64,000 nt of DNA, from positions 119,301 through 183,300 of the forward strand of contig CAJXUY010000008.1 in assembly GCA_913060665.1 (NCBI GenBank), written 5' to 3'. Position 1 is the stretch's first letter, and the number at the start of each line of letters is the position of its first letter. Positions 24,691-33,651 of this stretch are shown here, piece after piece. The notes under the pieces were generated by a model, which had not been told where the DNA came from, made no database searches, and saw only the letters and a list, made by a program, of their open reading frames with translations. The position numbers and the translations under genes were made by a program. The stretch comes from an uncultured Oleiphilaceae bacterium (GTDB taxonomy: Bacteria > Pseudomonadota > Gammaproteobacteria > Pseudomonadales > Oleiphilaceae).

Positions 24691-25344
24691 TCAGGCTTGT
24701 TTCTGGCCCATAATAGACCAGTAGCAATTCAGTCCTAAAAATCTGAATTGTTTCTTATCTTTAATGGTAAGCCCCAGTTCTTTCATTATTTCGGGGTAAT
24801 TATAGATATTGTGCATGGCGTTGTTTGCGACGATCCAAAAGATCGATACTGCGCCGAACCAATAGGCTTTTTGTAGTGCTCTATTAACGATATTGCCAGA
24901 AGGGTACTCAAAGTCACCGATTACTACTTTAGCGTTAGGCTTGGCACACTTCATAAGGTGGCGAAGGATCTCAAGCATCATCTCTTCGCTAAATACGTTT
25001 AAGAAGAAGTTTGCGATAACCATGTCATACTGCTCAAACTCTTCAAATTTTAAAATGTCGCTATGAATTTGCCTGATGGCCAGGTTGCCAGGATGCTTAT
25101 CAACGGCTTCTTGAAATTTGCGAAGCATTGTTTCGGATAGATCAACCACCGTTACATCTGCACCTAGCTCTGCGGCCTTAATAGCATCTTTACCATGACC
25201 AACACCCGCGATAAGAATCTTGTCACCGGCTTTAACATGCTCGACATCAAGCATAGCTCTTTTGCAGTTATGAATGGACTCTCCACCGTATATGCTACTG
25301 AGGAAATCGTATGCAGGACCAATAAACTTATATCTATCTTTCAT
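24691..25344 (-). CDS. Class I SAM-dependent methyltransferase
   Basis: 217 aa. Motif I ILIAGVGHGKDAIKAAELG, motif II VTVVDLSETML, motif III region YDMVIANFFLNVF, post-motif AKVVIGDFEYPSGN. The segment WFGAVSIFWIVANNAMHNIYNYPEIM is hydrophobic and resembles ubiquinone/menaquinone- or lipid-type methyltransferases. The substrate is unknown. Upstream gene of the DUF2156 protein; joint action on an amino-lipid is a guess from gene order. Confidence 0.85.
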   Translation of the reverse strand: MKDRYKFIGPAYDFLSSIYGGESIHNCKRAMLDVEHVKAGDKILIAGVGHGKDAIKAAELGADVTVVDLSETMLRKFQEAVDKHPGNLAIRQIHSDILKFEEFEQYDMVIANFFLNVFSEEMMLEILRHLMKCAKPNAKVVIGDFEYPSGNIVNRALQKAYWFGAVSIFWIVANNAMHNIYNYPEIMKELGLTIKDKKQFRFLGLNCYWSIMGQKQA

Positions 25345-25816
25345 GCTTAATCTCTTATTGTTTTACAGCAAGTCCATCGTACTGGATGTTGTGTTATTTA
25401 TTCGCACTTTCAGTTTTAATGCTGATAAGCGTTTGATGGATTTATGGTAAAGAAGCCCCTTTTCAAAAGCTGTGAGGTAACACTCATTTTCGTTTGCAAA
25501 AGTTAACAAAACGTAAAATTTTGCAAAAAACATCGATAAATTATAGAAGTGTCCGACAATTTTTTTGGATTGTAGGACAATTGAAAATCGTCTTTAGAGT
25601 CCCATCGTTAAAGGGGTTTAGCAATTTTTTGGGGTTGAAATGTTCTCAGATTAACGCAAGTGGAAAGCGTAATAGTGATGTGATGTGATGTTACTGTGGC
25701 TGGTGTGTCAGGACGGGAGAGGGAACTAGAGAGGCTAGAGGAGGGGCGAGAAGTAAAATCGCATTCCTGGCGACGGAGTTGAGTCCTTCAATATATATTC
25801 GTAGCACCCTCTCGTT
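25345..25816. other. Intergenic region upstream of the methyltransferase operon
   Basis: 472 nt. The 64-aa plus ORF (25494-25688) looks spurious: no ribosome site and atypical composition. It holds an 11-bp inverted repeat at 25550-25579 and a G-rich tract (GGGAGAGGGAACTAGAGAGG) near 25715-25750. Confidence 0.6.
25550..25579. promoter_or_regulatory. Inverted repeat, possible operator
   Basis: TGTCCGACAAT and ATTGTAGGACA, 11-bp arms with one mismatch, 8-nt spacer, about 205 bp upstream of the methyltransferase start. The half-site TTGTCCTACAATC recurs at 33289-33301 ahead of the fatty acyl-CoA reductase gene. No T-run suitable for a terminator on the minus side. Confidence 0.45.
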
Positions 25817-27988
25817 TTAACTGGCCTTTGATTGAACGTCACTGTTTATTAATAGAATCGTTTCATCTGCTGGCCTGGCCTTGCCGAAGAAGAATCCTTG
25901 TATTTCATGACAGCCAAGGCTTTTTAAATACTCAAGTTGATTAGCGGTTTCGACCCCCTCAGCTACTATATTCAGTTTTAAACCGTGGGCCATAGCGACA
26001 ATTGCATTGACGATACAGGCTTCATTTTCAGAATTCTGAATATCATGTACAAACGATTGGTCGACTTTTAAGGTATGAATCGGAAGTTTATGAAGGTAGT
26101 TTAATGATGAGTACCCGGTTCCAAAGTCATCAATTGCGATGGTGATGCCGTGGTCCGCCAGTTTACTTAGTTTTTGGATCATGTGTTCAAGGTCATTCAT
26201 GATCACGTTTTCGGTCAGCTCAATCTCTAGGTTTTCAGGTGGGAAATTGTATTCTTCGAGCTGCTTGAACAGCATATTAACAAAGCGTGGGTGTTCTACT
26301 TGAGAAGGTGAAAAATTAACCGCTAGGCGTATTTCTTTATGTCCAGCATCTATCCAGCTTTTGACTTCTGTACAAGCTGTTTTGAGGACCCATTCGCTAA
26401 GATCGACAATTAGCTTGGTCTCTTCTGCTAATGGAATAAACTCTGACGGATAAATAATTCCCCGCTCTGGGTGATACCACCTGATTAGTGCTTCCACGCC
26501 AATAATTCCGCCAGTTTTCGCATTTATTTGTGGCTGATAATAGACTCTAAACTCATTATTATCCAATGCGTTGCGCATGTCTCGTTCAACTTTTAGGCGG
26601 TTTGAACAGGTGACATTCATGGCGTCTGAATAGAACTGGTAGCCGTCTTTTCCTCTGCCTTTAACGTGATACATGGCAATATCAGCATTTTGAATAAGCT
26701 GTTCGACGGTATTTCCGGCTTCATCATACATGGCGATGCCTACACTTACGCCAACAAAAACCTCATGTTCGCCCAACATAAACGGTTCTTTAAGTACGTT
26801 AATAACTTTTCGGGCGATTTTTCGGGCATCTTCTTTTGAAGATATGTCGGGCAGCAGCAGGGTGAACTCGTCGCCCCCAAAGCGCGATAACGTATCGCCT
26901 TCTCGTAAGCAGTTCTCTAGCCGCATAGAAACGGATTGAAGCAAGCGGTCCCCCATCGCATGACCTAATGTGTCGTTTACGATTTTAAAGCGATCAAGAT
27001 CCAAAAACATAACCGCTAGGCCTTGAGTGTTTCGCTTGGCGTGTGTAATGGCTAAGCTTAACCTGTCTTTAAAGAGTGCTCGATTGGGCAGTCGGGTGAG
27101 TAAGTCGTGATACGCCTGAAAGTTAATAAATTCTTCGGCTTCTTTTCTTTCAGTAATGTCTCGAGCGGTACCATAGGTGCCAATGAGTTGTTTGAGGCTG
27201 CTACCAGGTGCACTCTTTAATCCAGAGGTGCTGCTCTCGATGGGGAACACCGTTACTTCAAAGAAACGCTGAGCGCGATTGTCGTCGTGAGATTTAAGGT
27301 GTAGCTCTATTGTTCGAGTCGTGCGTCCACTTTGTTCATTATCTTTAAAGATATAGCCTGCTCGTTCGGCATCTTTGTCATTGATGATCGTTTCATAGTG
27401 TTTACCGAGCAGGTCTCGTTTATGGTAACCAAGGATCGATTCAACTTTATTATTAATAAATGAAAAACGACCTTCACGGTCAAGCATAAATACGATGTCA
27501 GGGGAGCTGTTAACGATGTATCGATGGAGCTCTTCGGATTTTTTAAGGCGCGCTTGCATTGCATTATGAGCTTTTTCAAGCAGCTTCTTTTGCAGCGCGT
27601 TTTCGACGGTTGCCAATAACTCTTCAGGAACATAAGGCTTCTTGAGGTAGTCGCAAGCACCACGGCGAAGTGCTTTGCTGACGGCAGAGAATGAAGACTC
27701 ACCACTGACCACAATAGTTGCGGTGTTGATTTGCCTTTCAGACATGAAGTCCATGACCTGGTGTCCGCTAAAATCTCCCATTCGAAGATCCAGTAGAACA
27801 AGGTCATACTGTTGCTTGGCGAGTTGCACACATGCGTTTTTGCCACCTAGTGCTGCATCAACCTTATAATGGTTGGCAATCAACAGCTCTTGCAGGCTCG
27901 TTAGTAGTCGCTCTTCATCGTCTACAACGAGAAGGCGCGCTTTATTTATATTTATAGACAGGTCGATGTCTTTATTATCAGCTTTCAT
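25817..27988 (-). CDS. Response regulator with PAS, GGDEF and EAL domains
   Basis: 723 aa. Receiver at 17-130 (VVDDEERLLTS, D67 in LVLLDLRMG, K in YLKKPYVPEE), PAS about 150-275 (IVNSSPDIVFMLDREGRFSFIN), GGDEF (intact, preceded by the inhibitory site REGD), and EAL with VEALIRW, IELTEN, IAIDDFGTGYSS and VKGRGK nearby. The GGDEF and EAL sites both look intact. It lies 152 nt downstream of the HDOD-GAF-kinase gene on the same strand, which is its likely phosphodonor. Confidence 0.94.
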   Translation of the reverse strand: MKADNKDIDLSININKARLLVVDDEERLLTSLQELLIANHYKVDAALGGKNACVQLAKQQYDLVLLDLRMGDFSGHQVMDFMSERQINTATIVVSGESSFSAVSKALRRGACDYLKKPYVPEELLATVENALQKKLLEKAHNAMQARLKKSEELHRYIVNSSPDIVFMLDREGRFSFINNKVESILGYHKRDLLGKHYETIINDKDAERAGYIFKDNEQSGRTTRTIELHLKSHDDNRAQRFFEVTVFPIESSTSGLKSAPGSSLKQLIGTYGTARDITERKEAEEFINFQAYHDLLTRLPNRALFKDRLSLAITHAKRNTQGLAVMFLDLDRFKIVNDTLGHAMGDRLLQSVSMRLENCLREGDTLSRFGGDEFTLLLPDISSKEDARKIARKVINVLKEPFMLGEHEVFVGVSVGIAMYDEAGNTVEQLIQNADIAMYHVKGRGKDGYQFYSDAMNVTCSNRLKVERDMRNALDNNEFRVYYQPQINAKTGGIIGVEALIRWYHPERGIIYPSEFIPLAEETKLIVDLSEWVLKTACTEVKSWIDAGHKEIRLAVNFSPSQVEHPRFVNMLFKQLEEYNFPPENLEIELTENVIMNDLEHMIQKLSKLADHGITIAIDDFGTGYSSLNYLHKLPIHTLKVDQSFVHDIQNSENEACIVNAIVAMAHGLKLNIVAEGVETANQLEYLKSLGCHEIQGFFFGKARPADETILLINSDVQSKAS

Positions 27989-28140
27989 ACTGCTCTTATG
28001 AACTATTCAAGTTTCATTATAATCATGAGTTGTCCTCCTTTACATTGACTAACTTCCTTTGGCAACTTGCCTGATTAGTTGATGCGGTATAGCTCTGCCC
28101 AACTAATGCCCTTGTTCCTTAAATTTTAGTGCTGGTGACT

Positions 28141-30252
28141 CTATGAGTCGATATTACGTACTGGTATGAGTACTTGCATCTCTGTTCCAGACTTACTGCT
28201 TCTACAGCTTATACTGCCACCCATCTCGGTTACCAGATTTTTTGTGATACTTAACCCTAACCCTGAATGGCCTTGCCCTTTAGTCGTTGTTACGGGGTGA
28301 AATAAGTTGTCTAAAACATTGTCCGGTATTCCGGGGCCTTTATCTGCGACGACTATTTCAACATAGTCCCGACCGTTAACGTTGACTTTACGGGAGGTGC
28401 TTAGGCGAATTTCACCGCCTGATGTCATCGCTTCCGTGGCATTTTTAATCAGGTTGGTTAACACTTGCCTAATATGATTGCGATTGCCTTGTTGGCGCTC
28501 TAGCTTTTGGTCTAGTACCACATTGCAGCTCACCGCATGACTCAAAAAAAGAGATCCCTCAAAGAGTTTATTGAGGTCCGCTATTTCCCGGTTGATATCG
28601 ACGCCGGGTTCTTGATCTTCTTCGTTTGTCTGAAGGTCTCTTAACCTGAGAATAATTTGACCGGTGCGATCAATCTCTTCTTTTAATATCTCGATTTCAG
28701 GTTGTGCTTCATGTTCACTACCGAGTTTTAGTGCAAGGCTTTCAAGGTAGTTTCGGACAATGCTGAGAGGGTTGCTGGCTTCATGCACCACTTCGTTGAC
28801 TTTAAGGTGCAGTTCTTGCTCAGCAGGAGATAACAATGGCTCTTGATTTACAGATTTTAGTTGTTCGCAGGCATTTGCAGCCTCTGAAGAAAAGTAATCG
28901 AGTAGGCGTAATGTATTAGGTTCGATGTCTTTCTTGGAGGCGCGGCCCATTACAAGAACCCCTATTACGTTTCCGTTGACGATCATGGGTACTGATACAA
29001 AATTAGGACTATTGGTCAATTTCACGAAGTGCTGATCTATAACCGGCAATGCGTTAGGGAAAAAAGACTGGTTTGCAGAGTTAACAATGGTTTTGTTGAT
29101 CGTCGAACTTGCAATTAAGCTTCTTGAAGGTTCAAGCGGAATTGAAAGTTCAGTTTCAAGCGTCGAATCGTTGAGATCTGAAAACCGGTGGTACTTTAGG
29201 TTTCCATCAGCCGAATCGATCAAAAGTACCTGAGTACCTTTGAACCCAAAGAGCAACTCGGCCGCTTCCTGAATGCCTTGAAATAGGTGAGGGAGTGAGC
29301 TTGATTGTGAAAGGTGGTTGTTGGTTGACTGTAGCAGCCCAACATTTCTAATTTGTTCTGCCAGTTCGACTTGCTTCTTCTTGTCTATCTCTGTTTCCCA
29401 GTCACTATCAATGTCGATGCTGAGTGATTGGGCAATTTTAACGACTTCGTGTTGAATTTGTACCACTATTTCTTTCGTTAAGGCGGCGGAAAGACCAAAC
29501 ATACTTTCTGCTATTTCGAAACTTTCCGCTTCTTCCAGCGCATTGTCTTTACTGAGGTGGCTGGATAAAAAGATTAGTTTTACCAAATGGTGAGCATCAA
29601 GTACGGCATTGAGCGGCGCGTGATGGAAGCGGATTGCGTCTGAGGTGAACTCACCAAGACTCCACTGACCTATAAGCCAGGCGCCAACATCTGAATGGTT
29701 AGTGAGGAACAGTTTGTTCTCAAGCGCTGTGCGACTATTTTCGGTCATCTCGCTCTGAATTAGCTGGCTGTATTCATCAGGGTGATTGGCTTCAAGTACT
29801 AGTTCGCCAATATTATGCAGTAACCCTGTCAGGTAAGCTTGCTCTGGTTGTCGGTAGCTTGTGAGAGTCGCTAGGGATTTGGCTAGTAATGCACAGGATA
29901 AAGATCGTCGCCAGAAGTGCTTAAGGTATTGAGTATGCGCATTATTAAACCCAGAAAAAAATTGCTGAACCGATGCGGTAATAACAATAGTTTTAATAGT
30001 TTCTGTGCCCAGTACGAGTAACGCTCTTTCTAATGAGTTTACCTTTCCGCCCCTAGAATAAAACGAGGAGTTTGCAAGAGAGATCACGCGAGCGGTAATC
30101 GCAGCATCTCGACTAATAATATCGGATATTTTTTGGAAATTGGCAGTGCTGCTTTGGCAGGCTACCAACATATCAACCAGTATATGAGGAAGCGAAGGTA
30201 GCTTGTTTACCTTTAACTCCTCAAAAATGGCGTCCGAGTTATTTGTCATCAA
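28141..30252 (-). CDS. HDOD-GAF-histidine kinase
   Basis: 703 aa. HDOD domain about 15-280 (LPSLPHILVDMLVACQ, IISRDAAITARVISLANSSFY, AYLTGLLHNIGELVLE), GAF-like about 330-480, then a kinase core with histidine in NEVVHEASNPLSIVRNYL, N-box VLTNLIKNATEAM, G1 VADKGPGIP and G2 GHSGLGLSITKNL. No TM, so it is a cytoplasmic sensor. Its partner is probably the following REC-PAS-GGDEF-EAL protein. The second methionine is an alternative start. Confidence 0.92.
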   Translation of the reverse strand: MMTNNSDAIFEELKVNKLPSLPHILVDMLVACQSSTANFQKISDIISRDAAITARVISLANSSFYSRGGKVNSLERALLVLGTETIKTIVITASVQQFFSGFNNAHTQYLKHFWRRSLSCALLAKSLATLTSYRQPEQAYLTGLLHNIGELVLEANHPDEYSQLIQSEMTENSRTALENKLFLTNHSDVGAWLIGQWSLGEFTSDAIRFHHAPLNAVLDAHHLVKLIFLSSHLSKDNALEEAESFEIAESMFGLSAALTKEIVVQIQHEVVKIAQSLSIDIDSDWETEIDKKKQVELAEQIRNVGLLQSTNNHLSQSSSLPHLFQGIQEAAELLFGFKGTQVLLIDSADGNLKYHRFSDLNDSTLETELSIPLEPSRSLIASSTINKTIVNSANQSFFPNALPVIDQHFVKLTNSPNFVSVPMIVNGNVIGVLVMGRASKKDIEPNTLRLLDYFSSEAANACEQLKSVNQEPLLSPAEQELHLKVNEVVHEASNPLSIVRNYLESLALKLGSEHEAQPEIEILKEEIDRTGQIILRLRDLQTNEEDQEPGVDINREIADLNKLFEGSLFLSHAVSCNVVLDQKLERQQGNRNHIRQVLTNLIKNATEAMTSGGEIRLSTSRKVNVNGRDYVEIVVADKGPGIPDNVLDNLFHPVTTTKGQGHSGLGLSITKNLVTEMGGSISCRSSKSGTEMQVLIPVRNIDS

Positions 30253-30761
30253 TTATCACTTCTTATATCTGTTATTGAGTTGTATTCTCATTTATTGTTC
30301 AAGAAACAAGCTCTTTGTTTTAGATGTAAATTTATGCCTATGACACAAACTCAACAGGGTGCATCCGCCTTTATTTAATAAAACAATACTACTTTGGTAT
30401 TACAAAGCAGCATTATAGGATTAAAAACTTAAGCACCGCGTCACGTTTCTAGCTTTATATAACAATAATTTAGGTGAAATTTCAGCCTGTAATTGTTCAC
30501 TTTAGATCATATATTAAACAAAATCATTACCAGATAGTAATTAATATTCGTTAGAAATTAAAGGGTTGTTGGTGTTTATTTAGGCAAGTTATAGGAATTG
30601 CTATGCAAAAATAGAATAAAAAATGAAACAAGGGTCATTATTTTTTATTCTTTATCGATAATAATCGTTATAGAATGTGTTCACGTTATAACCTTTGAAT
30701 AGGGATGAGGGTTCTTCAATAAAGCCCCTAAAAATTAGAATGAAGACCCGGTAGTATTTTG
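30253..30761. other. AT-rich divergent intergenic region
   Basis: 509 nt between the HDOD kinase (minus) and the MinD-like gene (plus). Very AT-rich. No ORF, no strong hairpin, and no convincing promoter match on either strand beyond weak candidates. It must hold the promoters of both genes. Confidence 0.6.
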
Positions 30762-32291
30762 ATGGCTATAGAAAACAATATATCGTCAGCTGTATCCGCT
30801 CCACCGACAGTCGTAGGCAGTGCTGGTAGTAAAACGCGTGTTATTGCGTTTACTAGCGGAAAAGGGGGAGTAGGAAAAACCAGTCTTTCAGTGAACCTTG
30901 CGCTCGCCTTGGCGCGCTCCGGTTCAAAAGTGTGCTTGTTTGATGCTGATATGGGCATGGCCAATGTTAATATCATGTTGGGTATTACACCCGCTCATAC
31001 GCTTGAACATTTGTTTACAGATGAAAAATCGATTGAAGAAATTCTGGTCACCGGCCCTGCAGGGCTTGATATTGTGCCGGGCGCTTCAGGTTTTTCACGG
31101 TGCGTAGATCTTGAGGGGGACCAACAGAAGAGGCTTGTTGCTGCCTTGTCATATCTTGAGCCTAAATATGACTACCTTATTATTGATACCTCAGCGGGTA
31201 TTTCATCGACGGTACTTCATTTTGTTGCAGCCGCCCAAATGGCCGTTATTGTCATTACCCCAGAACCTACATCCTTAACCGATGCATTCTCGCTGCTTAA
31301 AGTGCTTCGTCGACGCGGTTACAAGCGTATGCCCCAGGTTGTGGTGAATATGACTCAAAGTGCTGCAAAGGCTGATAAAATTTATCGTCGTTTTGATGCG
31401 GCGGTTAAAAAGTATATAGGGTTGAGTACTGAGTATTTGGGGTATATATGGATGGATGAAAGTATCCGGGCATCGGTTACTCTTCAAAGACCTGTTGCGC
31501 TTCTACCTGAGGGTGATCCCTCTTGTAAAAGTTTCTATCGCCTAGCTGATAGCCTTGATAGTGCTTATAGCCGGGGGCGTGTTCCAGGTTTTTCCTTTAC
31601 AACGTACTGGGAAAAAGTCGTCGAACGCTCGACGAAAAAGCGGGCGAAGGCCGCGGCTGCGGCGGCTAACATGAATGAACCTGATGTTTGCCCTGAGAGT
31701 GTTAGTCGCCTGCCGGATCAATCGGTTGACGTGGCAACCAAACCAAGCTCTTTTGAAGCTGAGGACGCGAGTAGGGGAAAGGATAATATTAATCCACTCC
31801 ATCAGTCGTCTGAAGATCAGTTGGTTGACCTTCGAGTTCGGCTCAATCAGTTTCTCCTGAATGATGACACGACACCTGAGCAGGTGACCACGTTATTATC
31901 GAGTTGTATTTTTAGCTATGGCGATCAATTGGGCGGCGCGGCGAGTGATTTGCTGCATGGGTTGCTTCAAGTCATTGATCCTGCAGCATTGAGTGATGAG
32001 CATCGCAGCTTGATGATCCAAAACCTTGAGAGGTTGAGGTTAGTTCCTAGTGAAAGGCCTGTACAAACTGATGCGATAGAGGCACCTGCGGCCGAAAAGG
32101 ATAAAAAGCTGGCAGATGAGCATTTAGCGTTAACGTTATCGGAACCGAAGCATGTCTATAAACATCAATATGATGAAAGCGAATTTGGGTGTCAGGACCG
32201 GTTAGTAGAAAGGATAAGAGCGTCTAAAGGCAAGGTCTCATTAGAGGACCTGCTTGAGTCGATTAAGTATGCATCGTTAGTTGACTCATAG
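30762..32291 (+). CDS. Orphan MinD/ParA/FleN-like ATPase with C-terminal extension
   Basis: 509 aa from the ATG at 30762; the ORF track begins one codon earlier at TTG. Deviant Walker A SGKGGVGKTSLS with both lysines, switch I DADMGMANVN, Walker B YLIIDTSAGIS. The sequence GMANVNIMLGI is typical of FlhG/FleN and MinD relatives. After residue 275 comes an Ala/Lys-rich and then a helical, low-conservation extension of about 230 residues, unusual for FleN. There are no flagellar genes nearby, so it may position some other polar or signalling complex. Confidence 0.88.
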   Translation: MAIENNISSAVSAPPTVVGSAGSKTRVIAFTSGKGGVGKTSLSVNLALALARSGSKVCLFDADMGMANVNIMLGITPAHTLEHLFTDEKSIEEILVTGPAGLDIVPGASGFSRCVDLEGDQQKRLVAALSYLEPKYDYLIIDTSAGISSTVLHFVAAAQMAVIVITPEPTSLTDAFSLLKVLRRRGYKRMPQVVVNMTQSAAKADKIYRRFDAAVKKYIGLSTEYLGYIWMDESIRASVTLQRPVALLPEGDPSCKSFYRLADSLDSAYSRGRVPGFSFTTYWEKVVERSTKKRAKAAAAAANMNEPDVCPESVSRLPDQSVDVATKPSSFEAEDASRGKDNINPLHQSSEDQLVDLRVRLNQFLLNDDTTPEQVTTLLSSCIFSYGDQLGGAASDLLHGLLQVIDPAALSDEHRSLMIQNLERLRLVPSERPVQTDAIEAPAAEKDKKLADEHLALTLSEPKHVYKHQYDESEFGCQDRLVERIRASKGKVSLEDLLESIKYASLVDS

Positions 32292-32374
32292 TGCCTCAAC
32301 ATTATTATAATTTTAAACCACTATAGATAGGCATCTATTTTGGTAACATGGAATAGACTTCTAGGGACGGCGTC

Positions 32375-33250
32375 ATGGTTAGAAATGAAAATATTCAATT
32401 TTCTTCATTGGGCGACCGCCTTAAGGGTGTGCTTTTTTTACCTGATGCTCATCATCTTACTGACTCAACGCTACTGCCTGCGGTGATCCTTTGCCATGGC
32501 GCCATAGACTATAAAGAACACTTTTTTGGTTTTGCTGAATTCTTGGCTGAAAATGGGTATGCGGCGCTTGCACTCGATATGCATGGTCATGGTGAGAGTG
32601 AAGGGGAAAAGTACCACGTTAAGATGGCAGAATGGGTGCCTGATATACAAGCCGCTATCGTGGCATTGTCTTCTCATGGCGAAGTTGATGCTTCACGTAT
32701 TGGAGCGCTTGGGTTTTCATCGGGTGGCTCGGCTATTCTAGAGGCCGCAGTACAGCAGAGCCCATTAAAAGCATTGGTAACACTGGATGCAACCGTGCGG
32801 AATGTGGTCACGCCTCTTGAGGTTGCTTTTTTTAAGACGATTTCACGATTGAGTGGTGTTAAGCGATGGGTAGTGGGGGGGGATATCAAGCTGCCCTTAT
32901 ATAAAATGGCAATTAGAGTTCCTGTGTCCTGTAATCTAGACGTTAGCAATCAGTTTTTCGCTGATCCATACTTTAAGTTGGGTTATAATGCTTATCCTCT
33001 GCCGGGCGCTATTGAAAGCGTGATTATTGATACTATTGATCGTGTTGATCAAATAGTCGTTCCGGTATGCGTCATACACGGGGAGGAAGATCAAATCGAC
33101 TCACCTGGCTCTGCTCGCCTCTTATTTGAAAGGCTTCGCTCACAAAAACAACTTAATATCATTCCCCGCAGCGGGCATATTGGCCATATGGATTATCAGA
33201 AAAATAAAATTCATGATATTGCTAAGGCGTGGTTTGATACTTATCTTTGA
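32375..33250 (+). CDS. Alpha/beta hydrolase
   Basis: 291 aa. Oxyanion region LCHGAIDYKE, nucleophile elbow GFSSGGSA, acid in HGEEDQIDSP and histidine in PRSGHIGHMD. The MHGHGESEGE motif is typical of serine-hydrolase lipases/esterases and dienelactone-hydrolase-like proteins. No signal peptide, so cytoplasmic. It lies 84 bp after the MinD-like gene and 400 bp before the fatty acyl-CoA reductase; a link to wax or lipid hydrolysis is only suggested by position. Confidence 0.88.
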   Translation: MVRNENIQFSSLGDRLKGVLFLPDAHHLTDSTLLPAVILCHGAIDYKEHFFGFAEFLAENGYAALALDMHGHGESEGEKYHVKMAEWVPDIQAAIVALSSHGEVDASRIGALGFSSGGSAILEAAVQQSPLKALVTLDATVRNVVTPLEVAFFKTISRLSGVKRWVVGGDIKLPLYKMAIRVPVSCNLDVSNQFFADPYFKLGYNAYPLPGAIESVIIDTIDRVDQIVVPVCVIHGEEDQIDSPGSARLLFERLRSQKQLNIIPRSGHIGHMDYQKNKIHDIAKAWFDTYL

Positions 33251-33651
33251 TAAACGTTTACCAATATAAACATACCCTTTAAACTCGGTTGTCCTACAAT
33301 CTATAGTTGTTCTGATAACCACGTCCTGTCTGACTTGTGAGGCGGTTCACGATATCTTTCTGATATTTCTAAAACACTAAAAATTGTGTGCTGGTTCACT
33401 ATTACGATTGTAACGATCTGTAAAGCTGTATATAACAATCGCATCTTATAAGGCACTGGAAGTTAGTTCTGATTAGGCTCACACTGGTGCTTCAGTTAGC
33501 ACCGACTAACGTTTAATAATAAACACTAATAGGCTGTGTGATTGAGTCCAAGTGAAGGGCATAGAGTTTGTTGAAGCGAGTTCGAATCAAACCTCGCCAA
33601 GGCATATGGCGCATAGGGAAATACTTACAATAATTTAGGCACAGGTGAGTT
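33251..33651. other. Regulatory region ahead of the fatty acyl-CoA reductase
   Basis: 401 nt with no ORF. It holds TTGTCCTACAATC (33289-33301) and a hairpin GGTGCT-tcagtt-AGCACC (33486-33503) that lacks a T-run. A GTTCGAATC string near 33579 looks like a tRNA T-loop, but no tRNA folds around it. Confidence 0.55.
33486..33503. other. Hairpin in the acyl-CoA reductase leader
   Basis: GGTGCT-tcagtt-AGCACC, perfect 6-bp arms, about 150 nt before the start codon. It could be a leader structure or protein site; a terminator is unlikely because no T-run follows. Confidence 0.4.

Noticed and set aside
25494-25688. 64-aa plus ORF between the methyltransferase and the REC-PAS-GGDEF-EAL gene
   Set aside because: Low-complexity basic/hydrophobic product, no ribosome site, lies over the inverted repeat.
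33575-33601. tRNA-like T-loop GTTCGAATC
   Set aside because: No acceptor, D or anticodon stems can be built around it.
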